From the NCBI RefSeq assembly GCF_048264025.1, contig NZ_JBLXDN010000016.1, positions 27,744 through 91,743 of the forward strand: a stretch of 64,000 nucleotides of DNA. Reading direction: 5' to 3'. The notes under the pieces were generated by a model. That model did no database searches and was not told the DNA's origin. It saw nothing but the letters and a program-made list of their open reading frames with translations. The position numbers were made by a program, and so were the translations under genes. Origin of the DNA: Nitrincola sp048264025 (lineage in GTDB: Bacteria > Pseudomonadota > Gammaproteobacteria > Pseudomonadales > Balneatricaceae). Below are positions 1-8,275 of the stretch, piece after piece (the stretch's first letter is position 1; every line of letters starts with the position of its first letter).

Positions 1-489
1 AAGCAGCAAAAACATGCTGATAATAACGCCAGCCTGAACAGACAACTGCAAATGTCTCGAAAAGATCAAACTCATTCCGCGCAACTGCAACGCCAACAGC
101 AGAGTACTGATCAACACAACAATGATTAAGGCAAGGTATCCGACCAGGCGCGAGTTGTAACCCGCCCCAAGATAACCAGACAAACACAGCTTTCCGGAAT
201 GAAATTGAGCTGGTGCAACCCAAAGCCCCATTAAAACCAAACCAGCCAGCCAGCCTGTTAGTATTAGTTGACTATCCAGCGGGTTAACAGAAAATAGGCC
301 AAACAAACCCAGAAAGGTTGCTGCACAGAGCCAGTCGGCCGCCGAAGCCATACCACTGGCCAAGGGTGTTGAACTACCACTTAGCGTGTAAAAATCCCGG
401 CCAGACCCGCTACGGCTGGATACCATCACTAACAAATAAAATGTTGCCGTAGCGCCGACTAACAGAAATATAAACAGATCTGTTCGCAT
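1..489 (-). CDS. Sodium:solute symporter family protein, N-terminal part (cut by window edge)
   Basis: The first 163 codons of a sodium:solute symporter (SSS, TC 2.A.21) read leftward off the window edge. The start ATG at 489 has an AGGGGA ribosome site seven bases upstream. The product opens with a hydrophobic helix (MRTDLFIFLLVGATATFYLL), then a SGRDFYTLSG stretch and the motif GMASAADWLCAATFLGLFGL, which lines up with GMATAADWMSAASFISMAGL of the symporter at 1187-2983. Further hydrophobic segments follow. It should import a small organic anion with Na+; the substrate cannot be read from the sequence. It lies on the same strand as, and downstream of, the small membrane protein and the larger symporter. 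It is clearly a paralogue, not a fragment of that gene, because the residues between motifs differ widely. Confidence 0.85.
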   Translation of the reverse strand, partial: MRTDLFIFLLVGATATFYLLVMVSSRSGSGRDFYTLSGSSTPLASGMASAADWLCAATFLGLFGLFSVNPLDSQLILTGWLAGLVLMGLWVAPAQFHSGKLCLSGYLGAGYNSRLVGYLALIIVVLISTLLLALQLRGMSLIFSRHLQLSVQAGVIISMFLLL

Positions 490-580
490 CTGATCATCCC
501 CTGAGCGTTAACCAGCATTCACAGACCAATTTAGCAAAGCCCCTTCCGTGCCGATAGCCGAACTTTAGTCTCAGCGGCAC

Positions 581-1090
581 TCAGTGCTGACACACAGCTT
601 TATAAAGTGTATCCGAAGTATCCAGCGTGCGTAACCGTGTTATATCCGCCTGACGCGCTTCTGTCATAGGTAGTACTTCAGCCGTATCACAGTTGAGCAA
701 ATGTGCACGGTGAGTGACCAGATCGATATGTTTTTTTTCAAACCGGTAAAGAATAAACTCTACCAACGTAGCATCTTCCGTTTCATGCTTAACTAGGTTC
801 TTGGTGTCCACAACTGTAAAAGCGACTGTCATTGGATAGAAATATGTCCAGGGACGCCAGAATACTTCACCACGCTCAGAGGAAATAACCACACTGCCCT
901 CAGGTTGACGGCCTTGCTGATGATCAAACCAGGAGTACTCATAGTAGATCTGATACCCCAGCATACCAGCACCGGCAAACACCGGAATAATCCATTTAGG
1001 CAGCTTATTGCGCGTTATTGACCGAAGCAGCAGCGCAATACCAGCAGCCCCGAGACCTGCGAAAACCGTAGCAACCAAATTCCAAAACAT
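581..1090 (-). CDS. Small membrane-anchored protein of unknown function between two symporters
   Basis: A 169-residue protein I do not recognise. The N-terminus has two hydrophobic helices (about residues 1-22 and 33-47), so the rest, roughly 120 residues, probably lies on one side of the inner membrane. That part is rich in Tyr, Trp and Phe (for example SWFDHQQGRQ and WRPWTYFYP), with no catalytic motif I can name. I use ATG at 1090: GGAAG lies nine bases upstream, whereas the alternative TTG at 1099 abuts the ribosome site. It lies 96 bases behind the large symporter and 91 bases ahead of the second one, on the same strand. The location suggests a role connected with carboxylate uptake or its sensing, but this is only guilt by association. 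Confidence 0.7.
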   Translation of the reverse strand: MFWNLVATVFAGLGAAGIALLLRSITRNKLPKWIIPVFAGAGMLGYQIYYEYSWFDHQQGRQPEGSVVISSERGEVFWRPWTYFYPMTVAFTVVDTKNLVKHETEDATLVEFILYRFEKKHIDLVTHRAHLLNCDTAEVLPMTEARQADITRLRTLDTSDTLYKAVCQH

Positions 1091-1113
1091 AGATTTCAAC
1101 TTCCTGAAATAAG

Positions 1114-1137
1114 TCGGGCTTCCGATTGGAAGCCCGA
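1114..1137 (-). terminator. Hairpin after the large symporter gene
   Basis: A perfect 10-bp stem (TCGGGCTTCC / GGAAGCCCGA) with a four-base loop lies between the symporter stop (1187) and the next start (1090). On the minus strand it is followed by ACTTATTT, a poor U-tract, so it is either a weak terminator that lowers expression of the downstream genes or an RNA-stabilising hairpin. Confidence 0.55.
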
Positions 1138-1186
1138 TTTTGTGACCAACCCTTAACAGCAGTTAACTGTAACAGGTTTTTACAAC

Positions 1187-2983
1187 TTAGTGATCTATCG
1201 CAGTACCGGCACCTTTAGGGTAACGAACGCTTTCAACCAGATCCTGAATCTCCTGTGGAGGCTCTTCAGTTGCATAAGATACTGCAAAGGCTACGGCAAA
1301 GTTAATCACCGCACCCACCGCACCGAAGGACAGTGGGGATACACCCAGTATCCAGTATTCCGGTTTGTTTTCCAGCATTTCTGTTCCAGGAATGAAGAAC
1401 CAGCCCAGGTAGGTAAAGATGTACAACAAGGTTGCAATCAAACCTGCCAGCATACCGGCAATGGCACCTTTACTGTTCACACGCTTGGAGAAGATACCCA
1501 TCATCAACACAGGGAAGAGTGATGCACCGGCAATACCAAAGGCCAGCGCCACTACCTGAGCTGCAAAGCCCGGTGGGTTCAGACCCAGATAGGTTGCCAG
1601 GAGAATCGCCACCCCCATCGAGATACGTGCCGCCAGCATTTCGCCTTTCTCACTGATATCTGGATTGATGGTGTTCTTGATCAAGTCATGACTGATGGCA
1701 GACGAGATCGCCAACAGCAGACCTGCCGCAGTTGACAGTGCCGCTGCAATACCACCTGCCGCGATCAACCCGATAACCCAACCAGGAAGATTGGCAATTT
1801 CAGGGTTAGCCAGTACCAGAATGTCGTTGTTAACAACCAGTTCATTACCTTCCCAACCACGTGCCTGAGCAGTCGTAGCAAAGTCAGCATTACCGTCGTT
1901 ATACATCTGTATACGACCATCATTATTCTTATCGGTGAACGTGATCAGACCTGTGGTTTCCCAGGTTCTCACCCATTCAGGACGCTCGTCATACACCAGC
2001 GCATTATTCATTGCATCTTCATAGCTGGTCACCTGACCTGCGGCATCTGGATAAACAGTTGTCAGCAGATTCAAACGAGCCATAGAAGCAACAGCAGGAG
2101 CTGTCAAATACAGCAGTGCAATAAACACCAGCGCCCAACCAGCAGACCAACGTGCGTCAGCAACTTTAGGCACAGTGAAGAAGCGAATGATAACGTGAGG
2201 CAGACCGGCTGTACCCACCATCAGTGACAGAGTAAACAGAACCATGTTCAGTTTATTTGGCACATCAGCGGCATAGTCACGGAAGCCCAGTTCAGTCAGC
2301 ACTTCACTCAGCTTAGCCAACAATGGCACACCGGATTCAGCATGTGTACTAAACATACCCAGTGGTGGAATCGGATTGTTAGTCAACTGCAGCGAGATAA
2401 ACACAGCTGGAATCGTATAGGCAATGATCAGTACCACGTACTGAGCCACCTGAGTGTAAGTAATCCCTTTCATACCGCCGAAAACGGCATACAGGAATAC
2501 AATCACCGCAGCGATCCAGATACCCATAGTATTGCTGACTTCGAGGAAGCGTGAGAAAGCCACACCAGCACCAGTCATCTGACCGATTACATAGGTAACC
2601 GATGCGATGATCAGACAGGCAACAGCTACCAGACGAGCACCACGACTGTAGAAGCGATCACCGATAAAGTCAGGCACTGTGAACTTACCGAACTTACGCA
2701 GATAAGGCGCCAGCAACATGGCCAGGATAACGTAACCACCGGTCCAACCCATCAGGAAGGAGGAGTTGGCATAACCACCAGCAGCCAAGAGGCCTGCCAT
2801 GGAAATGAAGGATGCCGCTGACATCCAGTCAGCCGCTGTTGCCATACCATTAGTAATGGGGTTTACACCACCACCGGCAACATAGAACTCTTTGGTTGAT
2901 CCTGCCCGCGCCCATATCGCTATACCGATATAGAGCGCAAACGAGGCACCTACGAATAGCAGGTTGATTGCAAATTGACTCAT
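1187..2983 (-). CDS. Sodium:solute symporter, VC_2705/ActP-like, large subunit
   Basis: A 598-residue SSS-family transporter with about 13 predicted membrane helices. It starts MSQFAINLLFVGASF, followed by REFYVAGG-type and GMATAADWMSAASF motifs typical of acetate permease ActP and its relatives. A hydrophilic insertion at about residues 310-390 (including TDKNNDGRIQMYNDG) separates the transmembrane blocks. That insertion and the small partner gene just upstream fit the subfamily that pairs with a DUF4212 subunit (TIGR03648 with TIGR03647) rather than classical ActP. It probably imports acetate or another short carboxylate with Na+. The start lies only six bases after the small-subunit stop, so the two are cotranscribed. 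The nearby acs and CrbS/CrbR-like genes support acetate as substrate; this is inference. Confidence 0.9.
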   Translation of the reverse strand: MSQFAINLLFVGASFALYIGIAIWARAGSTKEFYVAGGGVNPITNGMATAADWMSAASFISMAGLLAAGGYANSSFLMGWTGGYVILAMLLAPYLRKFGKFTVPDFIGDRFYSRGARLVAVACLIIASVTYVIGQMTGAGVAFSRFLEVSNTMGIWIAAVIVFLYAVFGGMKGITYTQVAQYVVLIIAYTIPAVFISLQLTNNPIPPLGMFSTHAESGVPLLAKLSEVLTELGFRDYAADVPNKLNMVLFTLSLMVGTAGLPHVIIRFFTVPKVADARWSAGWALVFIALLYLTAPAVASMARLNLLTTVYPDAAGQVTSYEDAMNNALVYDERPEWVRTWETTGLITFTDKNNDGRIQMYNDGNADFATTAQARGWEGNELVVNNDILVLANPEIANLPGWVIGLIAAGGIAAALSTAAGLLLAISSAISHDLIKNTINPDISEKGEMLAARISMGVAILLATYLGLNPPGFAAQVVALAFGIAGASLFPVLMMGIFSKRVNSKGAIAGMLAGLIATLLYIFTYLGWFFIPGTEMLENKPEYWILGVSPLSFGAVGAVINFAVAFAVSYATEEPPQEIQDLVESVRYPKGAGTAIDH

Positions 2984-2989
2984 ACCGGC

Positions 2990-3250
2990 TTACTCCTCGA
3001 GACCAAATTCTTTATCCAGCTTGTTCATTCTCCACGCATAGTGGAAAATAATCGCCAGGAAGCAAAGAATGGATCCCTGCTGGGCGAACCAGAAGCCAAG
3101 ATCCGTGCCGCCTATTTCAATGCCGGCCAACAAAGGACGCAGCAGGATGGCGAAACCGTAGGAAACAAGAGCCCATACAAACAAGCTCCCGAAGATAAGC
3201 CGGACGTTAGCCGACCAGTACGCAGCAGCATTAGATTTTTCATCTGCCAT
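2990..3250 (-). CDS. DUF4212 small subunit of sodium:solute symporter
   Basis: An 86-residue protein with two hydrophobic helices (about residues 16-36 and 50-70) separated by a short loop. Length, topology and position directly before the large symporter match family TIGR03647/DUF4212, described as a putative small subunit of SSS transporters. A GGAGAG ribosome site lies upstream of the ATG at 3250. It is the first gene of the leftward symporter operon and faces the hybrid kinase gene at 3542. Its molecular role in transport has not, to my knowledge, been established; assembly or coupling of the large subunit is the usual guess. Confidence 0.88.
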   Translation of the reverse strand: MADEKSNAAAYWSANVRLIFGSLFVWALVSYGFAILLRPLLAGIEIGGTDLGFWFAQQGSILCFLAIIFHYAWRMNKLDKEFGLEE

Positions 3251-3541
3251 AGTTACTCTCCATTTTTTTGTTATTGGAGTTGAGAAATTACCAAGAACAA
3301 TCTTGCAAAATTAATCAGCGGAATAGAAGCCCCGACTTTAGTATGAACAACGCTCAGCAGCAACACTTATTCAAATATTTGTTGTTTTATATCAATCGAT
3401 TAATTCGAAAAAATCAGAATTAACACCTAGCTAAACCTTTCGCCTTACAGGACAATAGTATAAGAACAAATCACCAGAGACTGTGCTGTGATCTACAAGA
3501 CGTTACACTAGACCAAACTGATTGAATTTACAGGTAACCCT
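3251..3541. promoter_or_regulatory. Divergent regulatory region, symporter operon / crbS-like kinase
   Basis: These 291 bases separate two outward-facing genes and must carry both promoters. The middle (about 3340-3440) is AT-rich and contains the palindrome CAAATATTTG (3372-3381), followed by ATCGAT. I find no sigma-54 element. In relatives, CrbR/ErdR-type regulators activate acetate genes, so a CrbR site here is plausible, but I cannot point to one. Confidence 0.5.
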
Positions 3542-6500
3542 ATGCTGTCCGGCTGGATCATAATTCTAATATCAATTACCTACCTGATGCTGCTGTTTGC
3601 GATCGCTTACTACGGTGACAAAAGCGCCACCGGACAACGCTGGGCCAGCCACCCAGTAGTCTATTCCTTGTCACTGGCCGTTTACTGCTCATCCTGGACC
3701 TTTTACGGTGCCGTGGGCCGGGCATCAACCACCGGCTGGGAGTTTATGGCCACGTATATCGGTCCGGTCATCGTGTTCATTCTTGGCTGGCACATGATTG
3801 AAAAAATCATTCTGGTCAGCAAGCAACAAAATATCACCACCATTGCTGACTTTATCTCTTCGCGCTATGGCAAAAGCCAAAGCCTCGCAGTTATGGTCAC
3901 AGTCATCGCGGTGCTGGGCACCATGCCCTATATTGCCCTGCAACTCAAAGCCGTCGCCATCAGTTACAACGCCATAGCCCCAGGTACGACTGAAGCCCTC
4001 AGTAAAGGCAGTGATACGGCACTGTTTGTTGCCATACTCATGGCGACTTTCAGCATTTTGTTTGGCACACGTCACATTGATGCCACTGAGCATCATCCAG
4101 GCTTGGTATTGGCGGTTGCCTTTGAATCTGTCGTCAAACTCACCGCTTTTCTGGCGGTTGGTTTCTTTGTAGTGTTTTATCTTTTTGAGGGGCCGGCAAA
4201 TACCCTTTCAGCCGTTTCAGAACAACTGCGATTTAATCCAAACTTTCAGACACCCTTTTCCGGCAGTTTTTTGACGGAAATACTACTCGCCTGTGCCGCT
4301 GTCATTTGTCTACCAAGGCAATTCCACGTTACCGTAGTTGAAAGCACCAACCCGCGCAGCTTGCTCATGGCCCGCTGGCTGTTTCCGCTTTACCTGATAT
4401 TGCTGGGCCTGTTTGTGTTACCCATTGCGGTAGCCGGACTGGATATCTTTGCAGGCAGCAATACTGATGCTGATGCTTATGTACTCATGCTGCCCAGCGT
4501 AGCTGGCTGGGAATACCTCACTGTACTTGCCTTCATAGGGGGGCTATCAGCGGCAACCAGCATGGTCATTGTCGCCAGCATCACTTTATCTACCATGGTG
4601 TGCAATGACATTATCATGCCACTGCTGCTGCGTATTCGTTGGCTGAAGCTGTCTGAGTCTAAAGACCTGGGGGCTCTGCTATTGCGCGTCAGGCGCATCA
4701 CTATTCTCGGACTGATGTTACTCGCCTATTTTTACTACCGTGTATTTGGTGATCATGGCCCCCTAGCCTCCTTTGGCCTACTCGCTTTTGTCGCTGCAAT
4801 TCAGTTTTTGCCTGCAATCATTGGTGGCATTTACTGGAAAAATGCCACCCGCCACGGCGTACTGGCGGGCATGAGTGCAGGCATGCTGCTCTGGTGCTAC
4901 ACCTTGGTGTTACCCACCATGCGAGAAGCCAATGTCATACCTTCCGTACTGGATACCCTGCTACCTCCTACACTCAACACCGCTGAGTGGCTGCAGCCCA
5001 CCGCCCTGTTCGGCTTCTCAGGCATGGATCCGCTCACACACGGGGTGTTCTGGAGCCTGTCAGTTAACCTGATCCTATATATTCTTATTTCCCGGCTTTC
5101 CTCTGGAAGGCTGGTTGACCGTATCCAGGCCAGCGCTTTTATCAACGCCTACAACAAAGACCTGTCTGATCAATCACGCCTGCTCGGACAGGTCACTGTC
5201 GGAGACCTGCAAACACTGACTGAACGCTTTCTGGGCTCACAGCGGACCGAACACGCCTTTACCGGATTTTCATTACAGCGAGGCGAGTCCTACCCCCTCA
5301 GTGGTGATAAAGCCACCTCTGAGCTGATTCAATATACCGAACGCTTACTTGCCGGTGTTATTGGTGCGTCTTCGGCACGTATCGTTATGGACTCAACCCT
5401 GCGTGGCAAAGAGATGCAGATAGGTGACGTCGTCGCCATCGTTGACGAAGCCTCACAAGCACTGCGATTTAACCGTTCCTTGCTACAGTCCACCATCGAA
5501 AATATCGGCATGGGAATCAGCGTAGTTGATCAACATCTGCGACTGGTCGCCTGGAACAAGCGTTATGTGGAAATGTTTGAGTACCCAGATGGATTGGTCT
5601 GCATTGGCCGGCCAATCGTGGATATTTTTCGGCATAATGCCAGCCGTGGCGAATACGGTGGCGGAGATACCGAGGTGCATGTACAGATGCGCTTACGTCT
5701 GCTGCAGGATCGGGAGCCGCACTCATACGAACGCCTGCGACCCGATGGTACGGTACTCGAAGTGCGTGGAAACCCCATGCCTAACGGTGGCTACGTAAAT
5801 ACCTACATGGATATCACTGAGCATAAGCGCATTGAAGAGGCGCTGCGTGAAAGTGAGCAGAATATTCGTATTTACACTGACAATGTGCCTGTGCTCATTG
5901 CCTACCTCGATCCCCAGCTACAATACCTATTCGTTAACAAAGCCTATGCGGACACCTTCGGGCTTGATCGCCACTCGATTGCCGGGGTGCCCTGTTATAA
6001 AGTGCTATCAGCAGAGGAATATGAATACCGACGCCACTATATAGATCAGGCACTGGCTGGTGAGCGTCAGCGTTTCGAAACCCGATTGCCTACACCGGAT
6101 GGCAGCGACCGCTTTGCAGAAGTTACCTATATTCCTCATAAAGGCGAACATGGTGACCTACTGGGTTACTTTACCCTCTATCAGGATATTACTGAACGTC
6201 GACATGCTGAACTTGCCCTGCAGGAAACCAATGAAAACCTGGAAAATCGTGTACGCGAGCGCACCCTGGCTCTTTCGGTCGCCAACAAGGATCTGCGCAA
6301 GGAAAATACCATACGCGCACTCATGGAAGATGAACTGCGCCAAGCCAAATCTGAGGCTGAAGCCGCTAACCTGGGTAAAACACGCTTTCTGGCCGCTGCC
6401 AGTCATGACCTGCTACAACCCTTAAATGCCGCACGGCTTTTCACCTCGGCCCTGGCACAGCACAGTTATGAGCCGGAAGTTAATCAGTTAGTGGAAAACC

Positions 6501-7477
6501 TCGACGGTTCGTTGAGGGCCGCGGAAGAGCTCATCACCACCATACTGGATATATCAAAATTGGACGCTGGTGCACTGGAGGCGAACCCCAGACACTTCTC
6601 CCTGACCAGCTTGATGAGCAACCTATCGGCTGAGTTTTCAGCGCTAGCGAGCGAACGCCAGCTAAATTTTCGCCATGTGAACTGCAACCAGGTGATCTAC
6701 TCAGACCCCACACTGTTGCGCCGCATCCTACAGAATTTTCTGTCCAACGCCATGCGCTACACTCAAACAGGCAAGGTATTGCTTGGAGCTCGCCGTACGG
6801 GCCAATCCTTGAGATTAGAAGTCTGGGATACAGGTGTCGGCATCCCGGATGACAAAATCAGTGAGATTTTTGAGGAATTCAAGCGAATTGATAACCCACG
6901 CCATAGCCAGGTTAAAGGACTGGGCCTGGGTCTGGCAATTACCGAGCGTATCGCCAGAATGCTCGGGCATGCAATAACGGTACGCTCATGGCAGGGTAAA
7001 GGATCTGTATTCAGCGTCACAGTACCACTGGGGCAAGCCGATCTGGCCGTGCGCAGCAAACCGGAGCAACGCGGCTGGATTCGTAGTAAAGGCCTGATCG
7101 GTATTCATATTCTGGTAATCGATAACGAACCCAAAATCCTTGAAGGCATGCAGGCATTACTCAAAGGCTGGTCCTGCGAAGTACTCACGGCCCTGAGTGC
7201 CGATGAGGCTGAAACACGAATCAGAGAGCAGAGTTTCACGCCAGACATTATTCTGGCAGACTATCATTTAAGTGATGTTCATACGGGGTTAATGGCACTG
7301 GAGCAACTGCAACCGCTCTGGCGTCAACCTGTACCGAGCATCGTAATCACCGCAGACCGCACTGAAGCGGTCAAAATGGAGATTGAAGCAGCAGCGGCTC
7401 AGCTATTAACCAAGCCAGTCAGACCCGCCGCCCTACGTGCCATGATCAATCGGGTGATTGCACAGGCACGCGAGTAG
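3542..7477 (+). CDS. crbS: CrbS/MxtR-like hybrid sensor kinase with N-terminal sodium:solute symporter domain
   Basis: A 1311-residue inner-membrane hybrid histidine kinase. Order of domains: an SSS-like transporter domain with about 12-13 helices (residues 1-520), a linker, two PAS domains (around 650-760 and 770-890), a short coiled coil (ENLENRVRERTLAL), HisKA with the phospho-acceptor H955 in the box FLAAASHDLLQPLNAARL, HATPase (to about 1170, DTGVGIPDD and GLGLGLAI motifs), and a C-terminal receiver with D1240 in DIILADYHL. This architecture, beside a LuxR-type regulator and acs, matches CrbS (Vibrio) and MxtR (Pseudomonas), which control the acetate switch through acs. The transporter domain probably senses a carboxylate or its flux. 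The stop lies nine bases from the convergent crbR stop. Confidence 0.85.
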   Translation: MLSGWIIILISITYLMLLFAIAYYGDKSATGQRWASHPVVYSLSLAVYCSSWTFYGAVGRASTTGWEFMATYIGPVIVFILGWHMIEKIILVSKQQNITTIADFISSRYGKSQSLAVMVTVIAVLGTMPYIALQLKAVAISYNAIAPGTTEALSKGSDTALFVAILMATFSILFGTRHIDATEHHPGLVLAVAFESVVKLTAFLAVGFFVVFYLFEGPANTLSAVSEQLRFNPNFQTPFSGSFLTEILLACAAVICLPRQFHVTVVESTNPRSLLMARWLFPLYLILLGLFVLPIAVAGLDIFAGSNTDADAYVLMLPSVAGWEYLTVLAFIGGLSAATSMVIVASITLSTMVCNDIIMPLLLRIRWLKLSESKDLGALLLRVRRITILGLMLLAYFYYRVFGDHGPLASFGLLAFVAAIQFLPAIIGGIYWKNATRHGVLAGMSAGMLLWCYTLVLPTMREANVIPSVLDTLLPPTLNTAEWLQPTALFGFSGMDPLTHGVFWSLSVNLILYILISRLSSGRLVDRIQASAFINAYNKDLSDQSRLLGQVTVGDLQTLTERFLGSQRTEHAFTGFSLQRGESYPLSGDKATSELIQYTERLLAGVIGASSARIVMDSTLRGKEMQIGDVVAIVDEASQALRFNRSLLQSTIENIGMGISVVDQHLRLVAWNKRYVEMFEYPDGLVCIGRPIVDIFRHNASRGEYGGGDTEVHVQMRLRLLQDREPHSYERLRPDGTVLEVRGNPMPNGGYVNTYMDITEHKRIEEALRESEQNIRIYTDNVPVLIAYLDPQLQYLFVNKAYADTFGLDRHSIAGVPCYKVLSAEEYEYRRHYIDQALAGERQRFETRLPTPDGSDRFAEVTYIPHKGEHGDLLGYFTLYQDITERRHAELALQETNENLENRVRERTLALSVANKDLRKENTIRALMEDELRQAKSEAEAANLGKTRFLAAASHDLLQPLNAARLFTSALAQHSYEPEVNQLVENLDGSLRAAEELITTILDISKLDAGALEANPRHFSLTSLMSNLSAEFSALASERQLNFRHVNCNQVIYSDPTLLRRILQNFLSNAMRYTQTGKVLLGARRTGQSLRLEVWDTGVGIPDDKISEIFEEFKRIDNPRHSQVKGLGLGLAITERIARMLGHAITVRSWQGKGSVFSVTVPLGQADLAVRSKPEQRGWIRSKGLIGIHILVIDNEPKILEGMQALLKGWSCEVLTALSADEAETRIREQSFTPDIILADYHLSDVHTGLMALEQLQPLWRQPVPSIVITADRTEAVKMEIEAAAAQLLTKPVRPAALRAMINRVIAQARE

Positions 7478-7486
7478 CTAAAAACC

Positions 7487-8149
7487 TCAGACTTCAGTTT
7501 TGGGCGGTTCAACACCCAGACGTTGAGCCGCTATAACGGCTTGGGTCCGACTGTGCACACCCAGCTTGCGTAAAATCGCAGTGACATGTGCCTTGATGGT
7601 GGCCTCCGAAACACTTAGTTCATAGGCAATTTGTTTGTTCAGCAAGCCTTCGGTCAGCATCGTCAGTACACGAAACTGCTGAGGCGTCAGCGAAGCAATC
7701 GCATTGGCAAATTTATAGTCTTCCTGGGGCAACTCATCCATGCTGTCACTGATATCTTGTGGTAACCACTCATCACCCTGAAGAACTTGGGAAATAGCTT
7801 CTGATATGGTTTCAAGTGGTGATGATTTCGGGATAAAGCCGGATGCACCGTAATCCATCGCACGCTTCATTACGTGCACTTCTTCACTGCCTGAAACCAC
7901 GATAACAGGTACCGAAGGGTGCTGCCCTCGCAAGAACACCAAACCGGAAAACCCCTGTGCGCCAGGCATATGAATATCCAGCAGGATCAGATCAGCATCG
8001 GCATGCTGCTCAGCTGCTGCCTGCACTGCAGTTAATGAATCGGCTTCCACGATTTCAACACCCGGAACGGCCTGCAGGACAGCCTGCTTCAATGCGGCGC
8101 GAAATAACGGATGATCATCGGCGATTATAACTTTCTGTGCCAGTTGCAT
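7487..8149 (-). CDS. crbR: CrbR/ErdR-like response regulator, LuxR family
   Basis: A 220-residue response regulator: receiver domain (residues 4-120) with acidic pair DD11-12 and phospho-acceptor D58 (LILLDIHMPG), then a LuxR/NarL-type helix-turn-helix (about 150-210, LTPQQFRVLTMLTEGLLNKQ and a VSEATIKAHV recognition helix). It is the expected partner of the CrbS-like kinase, with which it converges, and the likely activator of acs and the symporter operon, as shown for CrbR/ErdR in other genera. I start at ATG 8149 because GGGGAGA lies just upstream. An upstream in-frame start at 8197 would add 16 residues with no receiver homology and would run into the region just behind the acs terminator. 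Confidence 0.87.
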   Translation of the reverse strand: MQLAQKVIIADDHPLFRAALKQAVLQAVPGVEIVEADSLTAVQAAAEQHADADLILLDIHMPGAQGFSGLVFLRGQHPSVPVIVVSGSEEVHVMKRAMDYGASGFIPKSSPLETISEAISQVLQGDEWLPQDISDSMDELPQEDYKFANAIASLTPQQFRVLTMLTEGLLNKQIAYELSVSEATIKAHVTAILRKLGVHSRTQAVIAAQRLGVEPPKTEV

Positions 8150-8209
8150 AGTGTGTCTCCCCCGACCCCAGTTTTTTTCAGAACCGCATAATAGCATCTC
8201 TTTAAATGC

Positions 8210-8245
8210 AAAACTCCCCCCTGACTTGAGTCAGAGGGGAGTTTT
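8210..8245 (-). terminator. Strong rho-independent terminator after acs
   Basis: A hairpin with arms AAAACTCCCC and GGGGAGTTTT extended by TGAC/GTCA, with a TTGA loop. On the minus strand it ends in GGGGAGTTTT and lies 31 bases beyond the acs stop. It separates acs from crbR, so crbR probably has its own promoter in the 60-base gap that follows. Confidence 0.85.
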
Positions 8246-8275
8246 CAGGACAAAAACGCCTAATCAGGTATTTTT

